From positions 1-64,000 of the forward strand of contig NZ_JACHKT010000007.1 of the NCBI RefSeq assembly GCF_014204325.1: 64,000 nt of DNA, read 5' to 3'. Both the position numbers and the translations under genes were made by a program. The stretch comes from Arcicella rosea (lineage in GTDB: Bacteria > Bacteroidota > Bacteroidia > Cytophagales > Spirosomataceae). This document shows positions 7,495 through 16,828 of the stretch, one piece after another; the stretch's first letter is position 1, and every line of letters begins with the position of its first letter. The notes under the pieces are model-generated. The model saw only the letters and a list, made by a program, of their open reading frames with translations, did not search any database and was not told the origin of the DNA.

Positions 7495-8907
7495 ATGATT
7501 GTAGAACAAATTTATACAGGATGTTTAGCACAAGGTGCTTATTATATCCAATCAGCAGGAGAAGTAGCTATTATTGATCCACTTCGTGAAGTACAACCTT
7601 ATATTGCTAAGGCTGAAAGAAATGGAGCGAAAATTAAATATATTTTTGAAACCCATTTTCATGCAGATTTTGTTTCGGGACATTTAGATTTATCTCGTCA
7701 AACAGACGCAAAAATTGTTTATGGACCAAATGCCAATCCAAGTTTTGATTGTATCATCGCAACAGATAACCAAGTATTTCAAGTAGGTAAAGTAAGTATA
7801 AAAGTACTTCACACGCCAGGGCATACGATGGAATCTTCTTGTTACTTATTAATCGACGAAAATGGTCATGAACATTGTTTATTTTCTGGAGATACACTTT
7901 TTATTGGAGATGTTGGTCGTCCAGATTTAGCCCAAAAATTAGGAAGTATCACTACGAAAGATTTAGCAGGCTTTTTGTACGATTCGCTCAGAAATAAAAT
8001 CATGACTTTGTCGGATGATTTAATTATTTATCCTGCTCATGGTGCTGGTTCAGCTTGTGGGAAAAACATGAGTAAAGAAACGTTTGATACTTTGGGTAAT
8101 CAGAAAGCGACAAATTATGCTTTGAAAGAACAAACCAAAGAGGATTTCATTGCTGCCGTTACGGATGGACTTTTACCGCCACCTTATTATTTCCCGAAAA
8201 ATGTAATGATGAATAAAACGGGCATTAAGAGTATTGACGACATTGTAAACAACGTTCAGGCATTATCGCCAGAGGCTTTTGAGGCGGCAGCGAATGAAAC
8301 TGGAGCGTTGGTAATTGATACTCGCACAGCTCAAGTTTTCAAAGATGCTTTCATTCCGAATGCTATCAATATTGGTATCAAAGGCGATTTCGCTCCTTGG
8401 ATTGGTACTTTAGTTACAGACATTGAACAAGAAATTCTTTTCGTGGCTGAGGAAGAAAACATTGATGAAGTAATCACTCGTTTATCTCGTGTTGGTTACG
8501 ACAATGTGATTGGCTATTTGTCTGGTGGAATAAAAGCTTGGATTGAAGCAGGAAAAGAAACGGATAGTATTGAATCTATTTCAGCAACAGCATTTGCTAA
8601 AAGATTTGAAGAAGCTGAAGGGAAACTTGTTGTAAAAGACGTTCGCAAACAAACGGAATATACTGCCGAACACGTAGATGAAGCCATGAATATTCCTTTA
8701 GCAGTTTTGAGTGATAATATGGCAGAGTTTTCTAAAACAGAAACCAATTATATTCATTGTGCTGGCGGTTATCGTTCGATGATGGCAAGTTCAATTCTGA
8801 AAGCTCGTGGTTTTGATAATGTAGTTGATATTGCTGGTGGCTTCGCTGAAATCGCTAAAACTTCCGTACCAAAAACAGATTTTGTTTGTCCTTCTAAATT
8901 AAAATAA
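7495..8907 (+). CDS. CstB-like persulfide dioxygenase / rhodanese fusion
   Basis: 470 aa, cytoplasmic. Residues 1-230 are a metallo-beta-lactamase domain of the ETHE1 type with H54-F-H56-A-D58 (THFHADFVSGH), TPGHT, FSGDTLF.GD.GRPD and YPAHG. Residues about 260-350 are a rhodanese-like domain in which the active-site loop reads FVAEEENIDE without cysteine, so it is a pseudo-domain. Residues about 365-465 are a complete rhodanese with C422 in CAGGYRS. The order dioxygenase, pseudo-rhodanese, rhodanese is that of staphylococcal CstB, which oxidises persulfides and yields thiosulfate. The neighbours (ArsR repressor, sulfur transporters) agree. The next start is 7 bp downstream. Confidence 0.9.
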   Translation: MIVEQIYTGCLAQGAYYIQSAGEVAIIDPLREVQPYIAKAERNGAKIKYIFETHFHADFVSGHLDLSRQTDAKIVYGPNANPSFDCIIATDNQVFQVGKVSIKVLHTPGHTMESSCYLLIDENGHEHCLFSGDTLFIGDVGRPDLAQKLGSITTKDLAGFLYDSLRNKIMTLSDDLIIYPAHGAGSACGKNMSKETFDTLGNQKATNYALKEQTKEDFIAAVTDGLLPPPYYFPKNVMMNKTGIKSIDDIVNNVQALSPEAFEAAANETGALVIDTRTAQVFKDAFIPNAINIGIKGDFAPWIGTLVTDIEQEILFVAEEENIDEVITRLSRVGYDNVIGYLSGGIKAWIEAGKETDSIESISATAFAKRFEEAEGKLVVKDVRKQTEYTAEHVDEAMNIPLAVLSDNMAEFSKTETNYIHCAGGYRSMMASSILKARGFDNVVDIAGGFAEIAKTSVPKTDFVCPSKLK

Positions 8908-8914
8908 AGACATA

Positions 8915-9481
8915 ATGTTAGAATTAATTCGTCAACCTTGGCACTGGGCAGTGGCAGGAGTATTGATTGGGCTGACCGTTCCAACTTTACTGATTATTGG
9001 GAATAAATCATTCGGGATTTCTTCATCCCTTCGTCATATTTGTGCAGCTTGTTTTCCTGCGGATATTCCATTTTTTAATTATAATTGGAAAAAGGAAATC
9101 TGGAATCTTTTCTTTGTGGCTGGTGTGTTGATAGGTGGTTTTATCGCTGGTCAGTTTTTATCGAACCCAAATATAATCGTCATCAGCGAAAGTACGATTA
9201 CTGATTTAAAAGCTTTAGGCATTACCGATTTCTCAAATTTAATGCCTGCTGATTTATTCAGTGTCGATAATATTTTCACGCTTAAAGGTTTATTCTTTTT
9301 TGTAATTGGTGGATTTATGGTAGGTTTTGGTACTCGTTATGCGGGCGGTTGTACGTCAGGACATGCCATTATGGGTTTGTCAACTTTACAGTTACCTTCA
9401 TTAATTGCTACAATTTCCTTCATGGTTGGTGGCTTTTTGATGACCCAATTACTTTTACCTTTAATCTTTAAACTGTTCTAA
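8915..9481 (+). CDS. YeeE/YedE-family sulfur transporter, half-size subunit 1
   Basis: 188 aa, about five membrane helices. The loop GTRYAGGCTSGH with C146 is the conserved cysteine motif of YeeE/YedE proteins, which carry thiosulfate or related sulfur through cysteine relays. Full-length YeeE has two such halves; here they are separate genes, this one and the next, 4 bp apart. It probably moves thiosulfate or another sulfane-sulfur product of the dioxygenase. Confidence 0.87.
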   Translation: MLELIRQPWHWAVAGVLIGLTVPTLLIIGNKSFGISSSLRHICAACFPADIPFFNYNWKKEIWNLFFVAGVLIGGFIAGQFLSNPNIIVISESTITDLKALGITDFSNLMPADLFSVDNIFTLKGLFFFVIGGFMVGFGTRYAGGCTSGHAIMGLSTLQLPSLIATISFMVGGFLMTQLLLPLIFKLF

Positions 9482-9485
9482 GAAA

Positions 9486-9974
9486 ATGCAAAAATCAGAA
9501 GTTTTAATCAATGAAGAGTTTGTGTGTGATGCACCAAACGACCAAAAAAAGAAAGAACCTTTAGCGGGGAATTTTAAATATATGTTGATTGGGATAATTT
9601 TTGGAATTGTTTTTACGAAAGCTGAGATTATTTCATGGTTTAGAATTCAAGAAATGTTTCGATTACAATCATTTTTTATGTACGGCGTAATTGGTACGGC
9701 GGTTGTGGTAGGAATGATTTCAGTTTTTTTGATTAAAAAATTCAATATCAAAACCATTTCAGGAGAAAAAATCGTTTTTCACGATAAAGTATTTAACAAA
9801 GGACAAATCTATGGTGGTTTAATCTTTGGCTTAGGTTGGGCAATGACTGGTGCTTGTCCTGGTCCATTGTTTGCTCAAATTGGAAACGGATTTATCGTTG
9901 TTACCATTACTTTAGCAAGTGCCATCGCTGGTACTTGGACTTATGGCTATTTAAAAGATAAATTGCCGAGTTAA
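9486..9974 (+). CDS. YeeE/YedE-family sulfur transporter, half-size subunit 2
   Basis: 162 aa, about four membrane helices after a 30-residue hydrophilic N-terminus. GLGWAMTGACPGPLFAQIG with C124 is the second YeeE/YedE half motif (DUF6691-like). It starts 4 bp after subunit 1 and should form one transporter with it. Last gene of the module; an inverted repeat follows at 9991-10080. Confidence 0.86.
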   Translation: MQKSEVLINEEFVCDAPNDQKKKEPLAGNFKYMLIGIIFGIVFTKAEIISWFRIQEMFRLQSFFMYGVIGTAVVVGMISVFLIKKFNIKTISGEKIVFHDKVFNKGQIYGGLIFGLGWAMTGACPGPLFAQIGNGFIVVTITLASAIAGTWTYGYLKDKLPS

Positions 9975-9987
9975 GATTTTTTATGGA

Positions 9988-10078
9988 TTAAAGAAGCAAG
10001 AGGCAAGAAGCAAGACTTAATATTCAAGATACAAATTGTGTTGTTTCTAAGTCTTTTGTCTTGGGTCTTGTTTCTTTC
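9988..10078. repeat. imperfect 30-bp inverted repeat built of AAGCAAGA words
   Basis: AAAGAAGCAAGAGGCAAGAA... on the left and ...TTGTCTTGGGTCTTGTTTCT on the right pair over about 30 bp with six mismatches around a roughly 20-base spacer. It fills the gap between the sulfur module and the AraC gene and extends to 22 bp before the AraC start. It may act as a terminator for the module. Confidence 0.6.
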
Positions 10079-10099
10079 ATCTTATCTCTTTTGTCTAAC

Positions 10100-10978
10100 A
10101 TGAAAAAACCAATTCCCATCATCACCATCGAGCAACTTAATTGTTGCGACAAACATATTCTGATGACTATGGACATCAGGCGTTTGGAAATTCATGCCAA
10201 GACTTTAACGCCTGCTGATTTCCCTCATCGTCATGATTTCTACAATTTGATTTATATAAAAAGTGGCTCAGGAACACATGACATTGACTTTAGACATTAT
10301 GAAGTAGTGCCGAATCAGCTTTTTATGATGAACGAAGGACAAGTACACGAATGGGAATTGAGCGACGATATTGAAGGATATTCTTTTTTCTTTAGGAAAG
10401 AATTTTACGAAACAGATGAAAAAAGCCTTGCTTTGAATGCTTTACCTTTTTTCAATAATAGCCCAAACGATGAGCCAATGGTTATTTTTGATGAAGCTCA
10501 GGGAAAAGCAATAGTAAACCTTTTTGAGGAAATCATTGAAGAGTATTCAAGGAAAAAAATAAATTATGAAGCCTATATCAAAACTATTTTAAAGCAAATT
10601 CTGATTCAAGCACTTCGGGTTTATCGACCTAATTATCGAGACGAAACTGCGATAGCAAGTATTTCTAAAATCAAAAATTTTGAAAATTTGATTGAAGAAC
10701 AGCATCGAAATTATAAATCTGTGAAAGATTATGCCGACCAATTGAATATTACAGCTAATTATTTGAATGCCATTTGTAATAAAATTGTGGGAAGAACGGC
10801 TGGAGAATTGATTCGTGACCGCATTGTGCTAGAGGCAAAAAGGCTTTTATTGCACTCAAGTATGTCGATTTGCGAAATCGCCTATCATCTTGGTTATGAA
10901 GATTGTTCGTACTTCATCAGAGTTTTTAAGAAAGACGTTCATCAAACTCCTGAACAATTTCGGCTAATGAATCGGTAA
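10100..10978 (+). CDS. AraC-family transcriptional regulator
   Basis: 292 aa from the ATG at 10100; an in-frame start at 10061 would lie inside the inverted repeat. The N-terminal cupin sensor (FPHRHDFYNLIYIKSGSG ... NEGQVHEWEL) is followed by a C-terminal double helix-turn-helix (VKDYADQLNITANYLNAICN, then MSICEIAYHLGYEDCSYFIR). The target is not evident. It sits between the sulfur module and a second AraC gene that precedes GH3 enzymes. Confidence 0.85.
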   Translation: MKKPIPIITIEQLNCCDKHILMTMDIRRLEIHAKTLTPADFPHRHDFYNLIYIKSGSGTHDIDFRHYEVVPNQLFMMNEGQVHEWELSDDIEGYSFFFRKEFYETDEKSLALNALPFFNNSPNDEPMVIFDEAQGKAIVNLFEEIIEEYSRKKINYEAYIKTILKQILIQALRVYRPNYRDETAIASISKIKNFENLIEEQHRNYKSVKDYADQLNITANYLNAICNKIVGRTAGELIRDRIVLEAKRLLLHSSMSICEIAYHLGYEDCSYFIRVFKKDVHQTPEQFRLMNR

Positions 10979-11124
10979 TTTTAATGGCTTCACTTATTCC
11001 ATTAGCTAAACTATATTTCGAAAAGTTTAAACTGGTTTTGTGTAAATAATCTTAAAAATTATCAATAATTTTATAAAATTAAGATTTTTTTAATGGATTT
11101 AATCACAAACCGTTTAAGCATTCA

Positions 11125-12033
11125 ATGGATAGACCAGAACTAATACCTATTCTTAGACCAGAAGATTTAAACGATTTTCATTACAAAACAATCGAATGGC
11201 AACCAACTGTTTCTGAAACAAAACATAAGTATTATCATGTAAACCGTATTGAAGATTTCTTTCAAAAATTATCTTTCCCATTGCCACCGCATCGCAAAAC
11301 GGTACACGATATTATTTACCTCAAGAAAGGTTTTTCAAGAAGAAGTAAAGGATTGAATAAATATGATTTTCAAGCATCTCAGCTATTTTTCCTCCCAGCC
11401 TTTCAGATAACTGAACACGAAGTGATGTCTGAAGATGTGGAAGGTTACTTTTTGCATTTTGATGATCAATTATTCCCTTTTCTACCCAAAAATTATTTGA
11501 ACGAAACCTTTCAATTTTTTCAACTTCAGTCAAATCCCGTCATCTCAATTAGTGAAAAAAGTAAAGTTTATATTGAGTACCTTTTAGAGCGCCTACTTGG
11601 TTTGTATGAAGATGAAAAGGAACTAAATCTGAATTTAGTAGCCACTTATCTTTTAACGCTTTTTGAAGAAATTAAGAAAGAGCTTCCAGCCGAGAGAAAG
11701 AAAACCAAAAATGCCTATTTCCAGATTACAGAACAATTCAAAAATGCTTTAGCACAGCACATTTACCAAAAACAACATGTAGCAGACTATTCTAAAATTT
11801 TAAATATAAGTCCCAATTACTTGAATAAATGTGTGAAAAATAGCACGAACAGAACCGCTCAAGACTTATTGAATGAAATGCTTACTTTAGAAGCCAAAAC
11901 ACTTCTAAAATTTTCTAACCTACAAATTTCAGAAATTGCTGTTAAGCTATTCGACCAAACGCCCAGTAATTTTTCCAGATTTTTTAAAAGTCAAACAGGC
12001 TTTACTCCGAAGCAATACTTAGAAATGTATTGA
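11125..12033 (+). CDS. AraC-family transcriptional regulator
   Basis: 302 aa, same layout as the preceding regulator but diverged: a cupin-like sensor (FPLPPHRKTVHDIIYLKKG) and a C-terminal AraC domain (VADYSKILNISPNYLNKCVK ... LQISEIAVKLFDQTPSNFSR). About 160 bp upstream of the first GH3 gene and co-directional, so control of the GH3 pair is plausible but not shown. Confidence 0.85.
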   Translation: MDRPELIPILRPEDLNDFHYKTIEWQPTVSETKHKYYHVNRIEDFFQKLSFPLPPHRKTVHDIIYLKKGFSRRSKGLNKYDFQASQLFFLPAFQITEHEVMSEDVEGYFLHFDDQLFPFLPKNYLNETFQFFQLQSNPVISISEKSKVYIEYLLERLLGLYEDEKELNLNLVATYLLTLFEEIKKELPAERKKTKNAYFQITEQFKNALAQHIYQKQHVADYSKILNISPNYLNKCVKNSTNRTAQDLLNEMLTLEAKTLLKFSNLQISEIAVKLFDQTPSNFSRFFKSQTGFTPKQYLEMY

Positions 12034-12195
12034 TTTTGAATGTTATTAAATTGTTTTTGAATCACAGAAGGGTTTCTTTGCTGTTAAATTTGTAATGTTT
12101 TTTATTTGAATATTACAAAAATGGACATATTCAAATTATTGAAAATTTATAGATTGAATAACACTGTTCATGACAATTTCATCCTAACTTTTAAA

Positions 12196-14514
12196 ATGAA
12201 AATATCTTTTTTTACTTCGGCAGTATTGCTTTGTGCTTCATTGTCCGTTTCTGCTCAGAAGAAGTGGAACGAAACATCTAAAGGCACGTTTAATCTTATT
12301 CAAAATCAAGGCGGACAAACGTTGGGTTATTCGCCTGTTTCTGGTGTTAAAATACTTACAGTCAATGGTTTGGCTTTTAAGGATTTAAACAAAAATGGAA
12401 AATTAGACAAGTTTGAAGACTGGCGTTTGCCTTATGATCCCAGAGCCAAAGATTTGGCAAGCAAGCTAAGTATTGAAGAAATTGCTGGCTTGATGTTGTA
12501 TTCAGCTCATCAGTCGATTCCTGCTCGTGCTGGTGGTTATTTTGCGGGTACTTATAATGGTAAGCCTTTCAAAGAAGGCGAAGTAGATCCAAGTGATTTA
12601 ACAGACCAACAAAAGAAATTTTTAAGAGAAGATAATCTTCGCCACGTGTTGATTACGACCGTGCAAAGTCCTGAAATTGCAGCACAGTGGAACAATAAAT
12701 TACAAGCTTATTGCGAAAGTGTTGGTGCAGGGATTCCTGCCAACAACAGTACTGACCCTCGTCACGGAACAAAGGCAAGAGCAGAATATGATGCGGCATC
12801 AGGCGGTGAAATTTCGATGTGGCCAAGTTCATTGGGTTTGGCGGCTACTTTTGACCCTTCGGTAGTGCAGAAATTCGGTGAAGTGGCAGCAGCAGAGTAT
12901 CGTGCTTTGGGTATCACTACGGCTCTTTCGCCACAAGTAGATATTGCTACTGAGCCACGTTGGGCAAGATTCAGCGGTACTTTTGGAGAAAGTCCTTTGT
13001 TATCAGCAGCAATGGCACAGGCTTATTGTGATGGATTCCAAACTTCACTGGGAAATAAATCAACCAGCAGTGGTTGGGGTTTAGGTAGCGTAAATGCGAT
13101 GGTAAAACACTGGCCGGGCGGTGGCTCTGGCGAAGCAGGACGTGATGCACACTATGCAAACGGAAAGTTTGCGGTTTATCCGGGCAATAATTTTGACGCT
13201 CATTTGATTCCATTTATCAACGGAGCTTTCAAATTAAAAGGTAAAACTCAGATGGCTTCGGCTGTAATGCCCTATTATACCATTTCTTGGAATCAAGATA
13301 AAAAGAATGGTGAAAACGTAGCGAATAATTATAACAAGTATATTATCAACGATTTATTGAGAACAAAATATAAATACGATGGCGTTGTGTGTACTGACTG
13401 GTTGGTTACTGGCGACCACAAAGCGATGGATGTTTTTATTGATGGAAAATCGTGGGGAGTAGAAAACCTTACAATCGCTGAACGTCACTATAAAATTTTG
13501 ATGGCTGGCGTTGACCAATTCGGAGGAAACAACGATGCGAAACCTGTGATTGAAGCTTATAAAATGGGCGTAAAAGAACATGGCGAAGCAAAAATGAGAG
13601 CAAGAATGGAACAATCTGCCGTTCGTTTGTTGCGTAATATTTTCAGAGTAGGTGTTTTTGAAAATCCATATTTAGCACCAGCAGAAACTAAAGCGATTGT
13701 TGGAAAGCCTGAATTTATGAAAGCTGGTTACGAAACACAATTGAAGTCGGTGGTTTTAGTAAAAAACCAAACACAAACTTTGCCCATTACTGCTAAAAAG
13801 ACAGTGTATATTCCTAAGCGTTTTGTTCCTGCAAGTAGAAATTTCTTGGGTATGGAAAGTCCAGCTTCAAACGATTATCCTGTAAGTTTAGAGATGGTGA
13901 AAAAGTACTTTAATGTAACTGATAACGCTGACGAAGCAGATTTTGCCGTAGTATTTATTCTAAATCCAACAGCAAGTATTGGTTACGATAAAGAAGATTT
14001 GAAAAAAGGAGGTAATGGTTATGTACCAATAAGTTTGCAGTATAACGATTACACAGCAACTGAAGCTCGTGAAACAAGTATTGCTGGTGGTGACCCAATG
14101 GAAAATTTTACCAACCGTACTTATAAAAATAAAACGGCTAAAACGCCTAATATTACAGACGCTCAATTGGTAGTAGATACAAAAGCTAAAATGAAAAATA
14201 AGCCTGTGATTGTATCTGTAAATACTTCAAATCCAATGATTTTCTCTGAAATTGAATCATCAGCTTCGGCTATTTTGGTGAATTTTGGCGTACAAGACCA
14301 AGCAATTTTAGACATTATTTCGGGCAAATTTGAGCCTTCGGCATTATTGCCAATGCAGATGCCAGCCGACATGATAACGGTAGAAAAACAAGCAGAAGAC
14401 GTTCCTTATGATATGAAACCACACAAAGATTCAGCAGGAAATTTGTATGATTTTGGCTTTGGATTGAACTGGAAAGGAGTGATTAAAGACGCTAGAACTA
14501 CTAAGTTCAAATAG
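12196..14514 (+). CDS. secreted GH3 beta-glycosidase
   Basis: 772 aa from the ATG at 12196, which begins a signal peptide ending SVSA before Q21; an upstream in-frame ATG at 12106 gives a non-signal extension and is rejected. Residues 63-74 form a DxNxNGxxDxxE calcium-loop-like segment just after the mature N-terminus. The GH3 barrel shows VKHWPGGG and nucleophile D401 in VCTDW. The C-terminal half is the alpha/beta GH3-C domain (LKSVVLVKN...). It removes terminal sugars from oligosaccharides in the periplasm; substrate unknown. Tandem paralogue at 14733. Confidence 0.88.
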   Translation: MKISFFTSAVLLCASLSVSAQKKWNETSKGTFNLIQNQGGQTLGYSPVSGVKILTVNGLAFKDLNKNGKLDKFEDWRLPYDPRAKDLASKLSIEEIAGLMLYSAHQSIPARAGGYFAGTYNGKPFKEGEVDPSDLTDQQKKFLREDNLRHVLITTVQSPEIAAQWNNKLQAYCESVGAGIPANNSTDPRHGTKARAEYDAASGGEISMWPSSLGLAATFDPSVVQKFGEVAAAEYRALGITTALSPQVDIATEPRWARFSGTFGESPLLSAAMAQAYCDGFQTSLGNKSTSSGWGLGSVNAMVKHWPGGGSGEAGRDAHYANGKFAVYPGNNFDAHLIPFINGAFKLKGKTQMASAVMPYYTISWNQDKKNGENVANNYNKYIINDLLRTKYKYDGVVCTDWLVTGDHKAMDVFIDGKSWGVENLTIAERHYKILMAGVDQFGGNNDAKPVIEAYKMGVKEHGEAKMRARMEQSAVRLLRNIFRVGVFENPYLAPAETKAIVGKPEFMKAGYETQLKSVVLVKNQTQTLPITAKKTVYIPKRFVPASRNFLGMESPASNDYPVSLEMVKKYFNVTDNADEADFAVVFILNPTASIGYDKEDLKKGGNGYVPISLQYNDYTATEARETSIAGGDPMENFTNRTYKNKTAKTPNITDAQLVVDTKAKMKNKPVIVSVNTSNPMIFSEIESSASAILVNFGVQDQAILDIISGKFEPSALLPMQMPADMITVEKQAEDVPYDMKPHKDSAGNLYDFGFGLNWKGVIKDARTTKFK

Positions 14515-14732
14515 ATTTCTTTTAAATATAAATAGAGGTCAGCAGCTTGTAGATTATACATATCCGTAAGCGATTGATTTTAAAATATGATTATTTATAG
14601 ATAAAATAAGTATAAATTTATTTCATTAAGCTTTATAGACTAATCCTTCACGGATGAATCTCCTAGATTTCAGGAAGTTATATTCAAATAAGTATGTTGG
14701 TATAATCAGTTATTTTAAAATAATATTAAAAT

Positions 14733-16748
14733 ATGAGAGCTTGTTTACGATACGCCACGCACATACTCTTTCAAGCAGTATTTGCACTGAGTTTGAATGC
14801 TCAAAAAATAGTTCAGCCAGACCTCGGCAAGCGTAGTGTGGCTTTGCTTAAAGAAAAGAATTTTGAATTTAAAGATTTAAATAAAAACGGTAAATTAGAC
14901 CAGTATGAAGATTGGCGTTTACCAATTGATGTAAGAGTAAAGGATTTGGTGAATCAAATGACTTTAGAGGAAAAAATCGGCTTTATGGTGATTAGTACTA
15001 CTCGTTTGGCAGGTGATTATTCTTTCCAACCAAATGCACCGAAAGCTGAAATTTCAAGTGGTTTCAACGAGGAAGATTTGATGCAACCCATCAATATGTT
15101 TACTCGTAAACCTTTGCCAGTGCCAACGATGTCGGCGGCAGGAACTACTAAAGGAGTAATGAATTTTCAGTTGCGTCACTTTATTTTAAGAGCCAACACC
15201 AGTGCAAAAATCATGGCTGAATGGTCGAATAATTTACAGGCTTTGTGCGAAAGTTCTCGTTTGGGCATTCCTGCGGTTATCGCTTCTAATCCACGAAACC
15301 ACGTAACGATTGATGCTTCTATTGGCTTGAGTGTTGGGACAACGGTTTTCTCGAAATGGCCCGGAGAATTAGGTTTAGCCGCCATGCGTGATTTAAAACT
15401 TACTCGTGAATTTGCTGAAATTGCTGGGAAAGAGTGGTCGGCAGTTGGCTTACGCAAAGGCTATATGTACATGGCAGATTTATCGACCGAACCACGTTGG
15501 CAACGCATTGAAGGTACTTTTGGCGAAAATGCAGATTTAACTTCTGACATGATTCGTGAAATTGTACTGGGTTTTCAAGGTACAAAATTGGGTAAAAACT
15601 CAGTGGCAATGACGACCAAGCACTTTCCGGGTGGCGGGCCACAAGTAGGAGGACAGGATTCACACTTCGATTGGGGAAAAAATGCTCATTATCCGGGTGG
15701 AATGTTTGAATATCATTTAAAACCTTTCAAAGCAGCAATTGCAGCGGGTACTTCTTCCATCATGCCTTATTATTCTGCTCCAAAAGGCAAAGAATTTGAA
15801 GAAGTGGGTTTTTCTTATAACAAAGCCATTATTCAAGATTTGTTAAGAAAACAATTAGGATTTAAAGGCATCATCAATTCTGATACGGGCCCAATTGACA
15901 TGATGCCTTGGGGCGTTGAAAACCTTACGATTTTGGAACGTTATCAAAAAGCAATTAATGCAGGAGTAGATATTTTCTCTGGAGGGGCCGACCCTTCTTT
16001 ATTGTTGGAGACAGTGAAAAAAGGCTTGGTTTCGGAAGAGAGAATCAATGAATCAATTACTCGTTTACTTCGTGAAAAATTTCAATTGGGTCTTTTTGAA
16101 AACCCTTATGTGGACGTAGAGGCTGCTGTAAAAACCGTTGGCAATGCTGATTTTCAGAAAAAAGGCGATTTAGCATTAAGAAAATCAATTGTATTGTTGC
16201 GTAATGATGATAAACTTTTACCAATTGCGAAAAAGACCAAAGTTTATTTTGAAACGTATTACGATAATGGGAGAACCAAAAATCCTATTACTGTCAATAA
16301 ACCCAATATTCAGCATACCAATATTGAATTTGTTGGAAGTAAAGAAGAAGCGGATGTGGTGTTACTTTGGTTGATTCCGAATGGTGGAAGTTTGTTTAGT
16401 TCACAAGGCAAACCGATTGAATTGAGTTTATCAAAAAATAAAATTGATGTTGCTCATGTCAACGAAATCATTCAAGTAAAACCAACGATTGTAGCCATCA
16501 ATTTTACAAATCCGTGGGTGATTGACGAAATAGGAGGGGGCAATCTAAAATCAGTTTTAGCCACTTTTGGCACAACAAGCGAAGCTTTAATCGACGTAGT
16601 GACTGGAGCTTTCAATCCAACAGGCAAAATGCCTTTTACAACGCCTGTTTCTGAAAAAGTAGTTTCAGAAAATCAATCAGATGTACCGGGTTATTTGAAA
16701 CCCCAAGGCTACGCTTTATTTAAGTTTGGCGAAGGCATTAGTTATTAA
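14733..16748 (+). CDS. secreted GH3 beta-glycosidase, paralogue
   Basis: 671 aa with a signal peptide ending SLNA before Q24. It repeats the DLNKNGKLDQYEDWRLP loop of its neighbour, then the GH3 barrel with TTKHFPGGGP and nucleophile D384 in NSDTG, and a GH3-C domain. About 100 residues shorter than the first copy, mostly in loops. The 218-bp spacer shows no strong terminator. The tandem pair presumably arose by duplication and diverged in specificity. Confidence 0.87.
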   Translation: MRACLRYATHILFQAVFALSLNAQKIVQPDLGKRSVALLKEKNFEFKDLNKNGKLDQYEDWRLPIDVRVKDLVNQMTLEEKIGFMVISTTRLAGDYSFQPNAPKAEISSGFNEEDLMQPINMFTRKPLPVPTMSAAGTTKGVMNFQLRHFILRANTSAKIMAEWSNNLQALCESSRLGIPAVIASNPRNHVTIDASIGLSVGTTVFSKWPGELGLAAMRDLKLTREFAEIAGKEWSAVGLRKGYMYMADLSTEPRWQRIEGTFGENADLTSDMIREIVLGFQGTKLGKNSVAMTTKHFPGGGPQVGGQDSHFDWGKNAHYPGGMFEYHLKPFKAAIAAGTSSIMPYYSAPKGKEFEEVGFSYNKAIIQDLLRKQLGFKGIINSDTGPIDMMPWGVENLTILERYQKAINAGVDIFSGGADPSLLLETVKKGLVSEERINESITRLLREKFQLGLFENPYVDVEAAVKTVGNADFQKKGDLALRKSIVLLRNDDKLLPIAKKTKVYFETYYDNGRTKNPITVNKPNIQHTNIEFVGSKEEADVVLLWLIPNGGSLFSSQGKPIELSLSKNKIDVAHVNEIIQVKPTIVAINFTNPWVIDEIGGGNLKSVLATFGTTSEALIDVVTGAFNPTGKMPFTTPVSEKVVSENQSDVPGYLKPQGYALFKFGEGISY

Positions 16749-16765
16749 TTGAAATTTATTTATAT

Positions 16766-16826
16766 GGATTTATGACGGGGCAATATTATTGTGGATGGAG
16801 GAACAACGTTTAGCGATGGAAATTAA
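16766..16826 (+). pseudogene. remnant of the C-terminus of a short-chain dehydrogenase
   Basis: GFMTGQ (16766-16783), a +1 shift, then IIVDGGTTFSDGN and a TAA at 16824-16826. This is the usual end of an SDR (FMTGQnIIVDGGTTFS). Nothing of the rest of the gene remains between the GH3 stop and this piece. It ends 2 bp before the stop of the convergent Uma2 gene. Confidence 0.7.
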
Positions 16827-16828
16827 GC

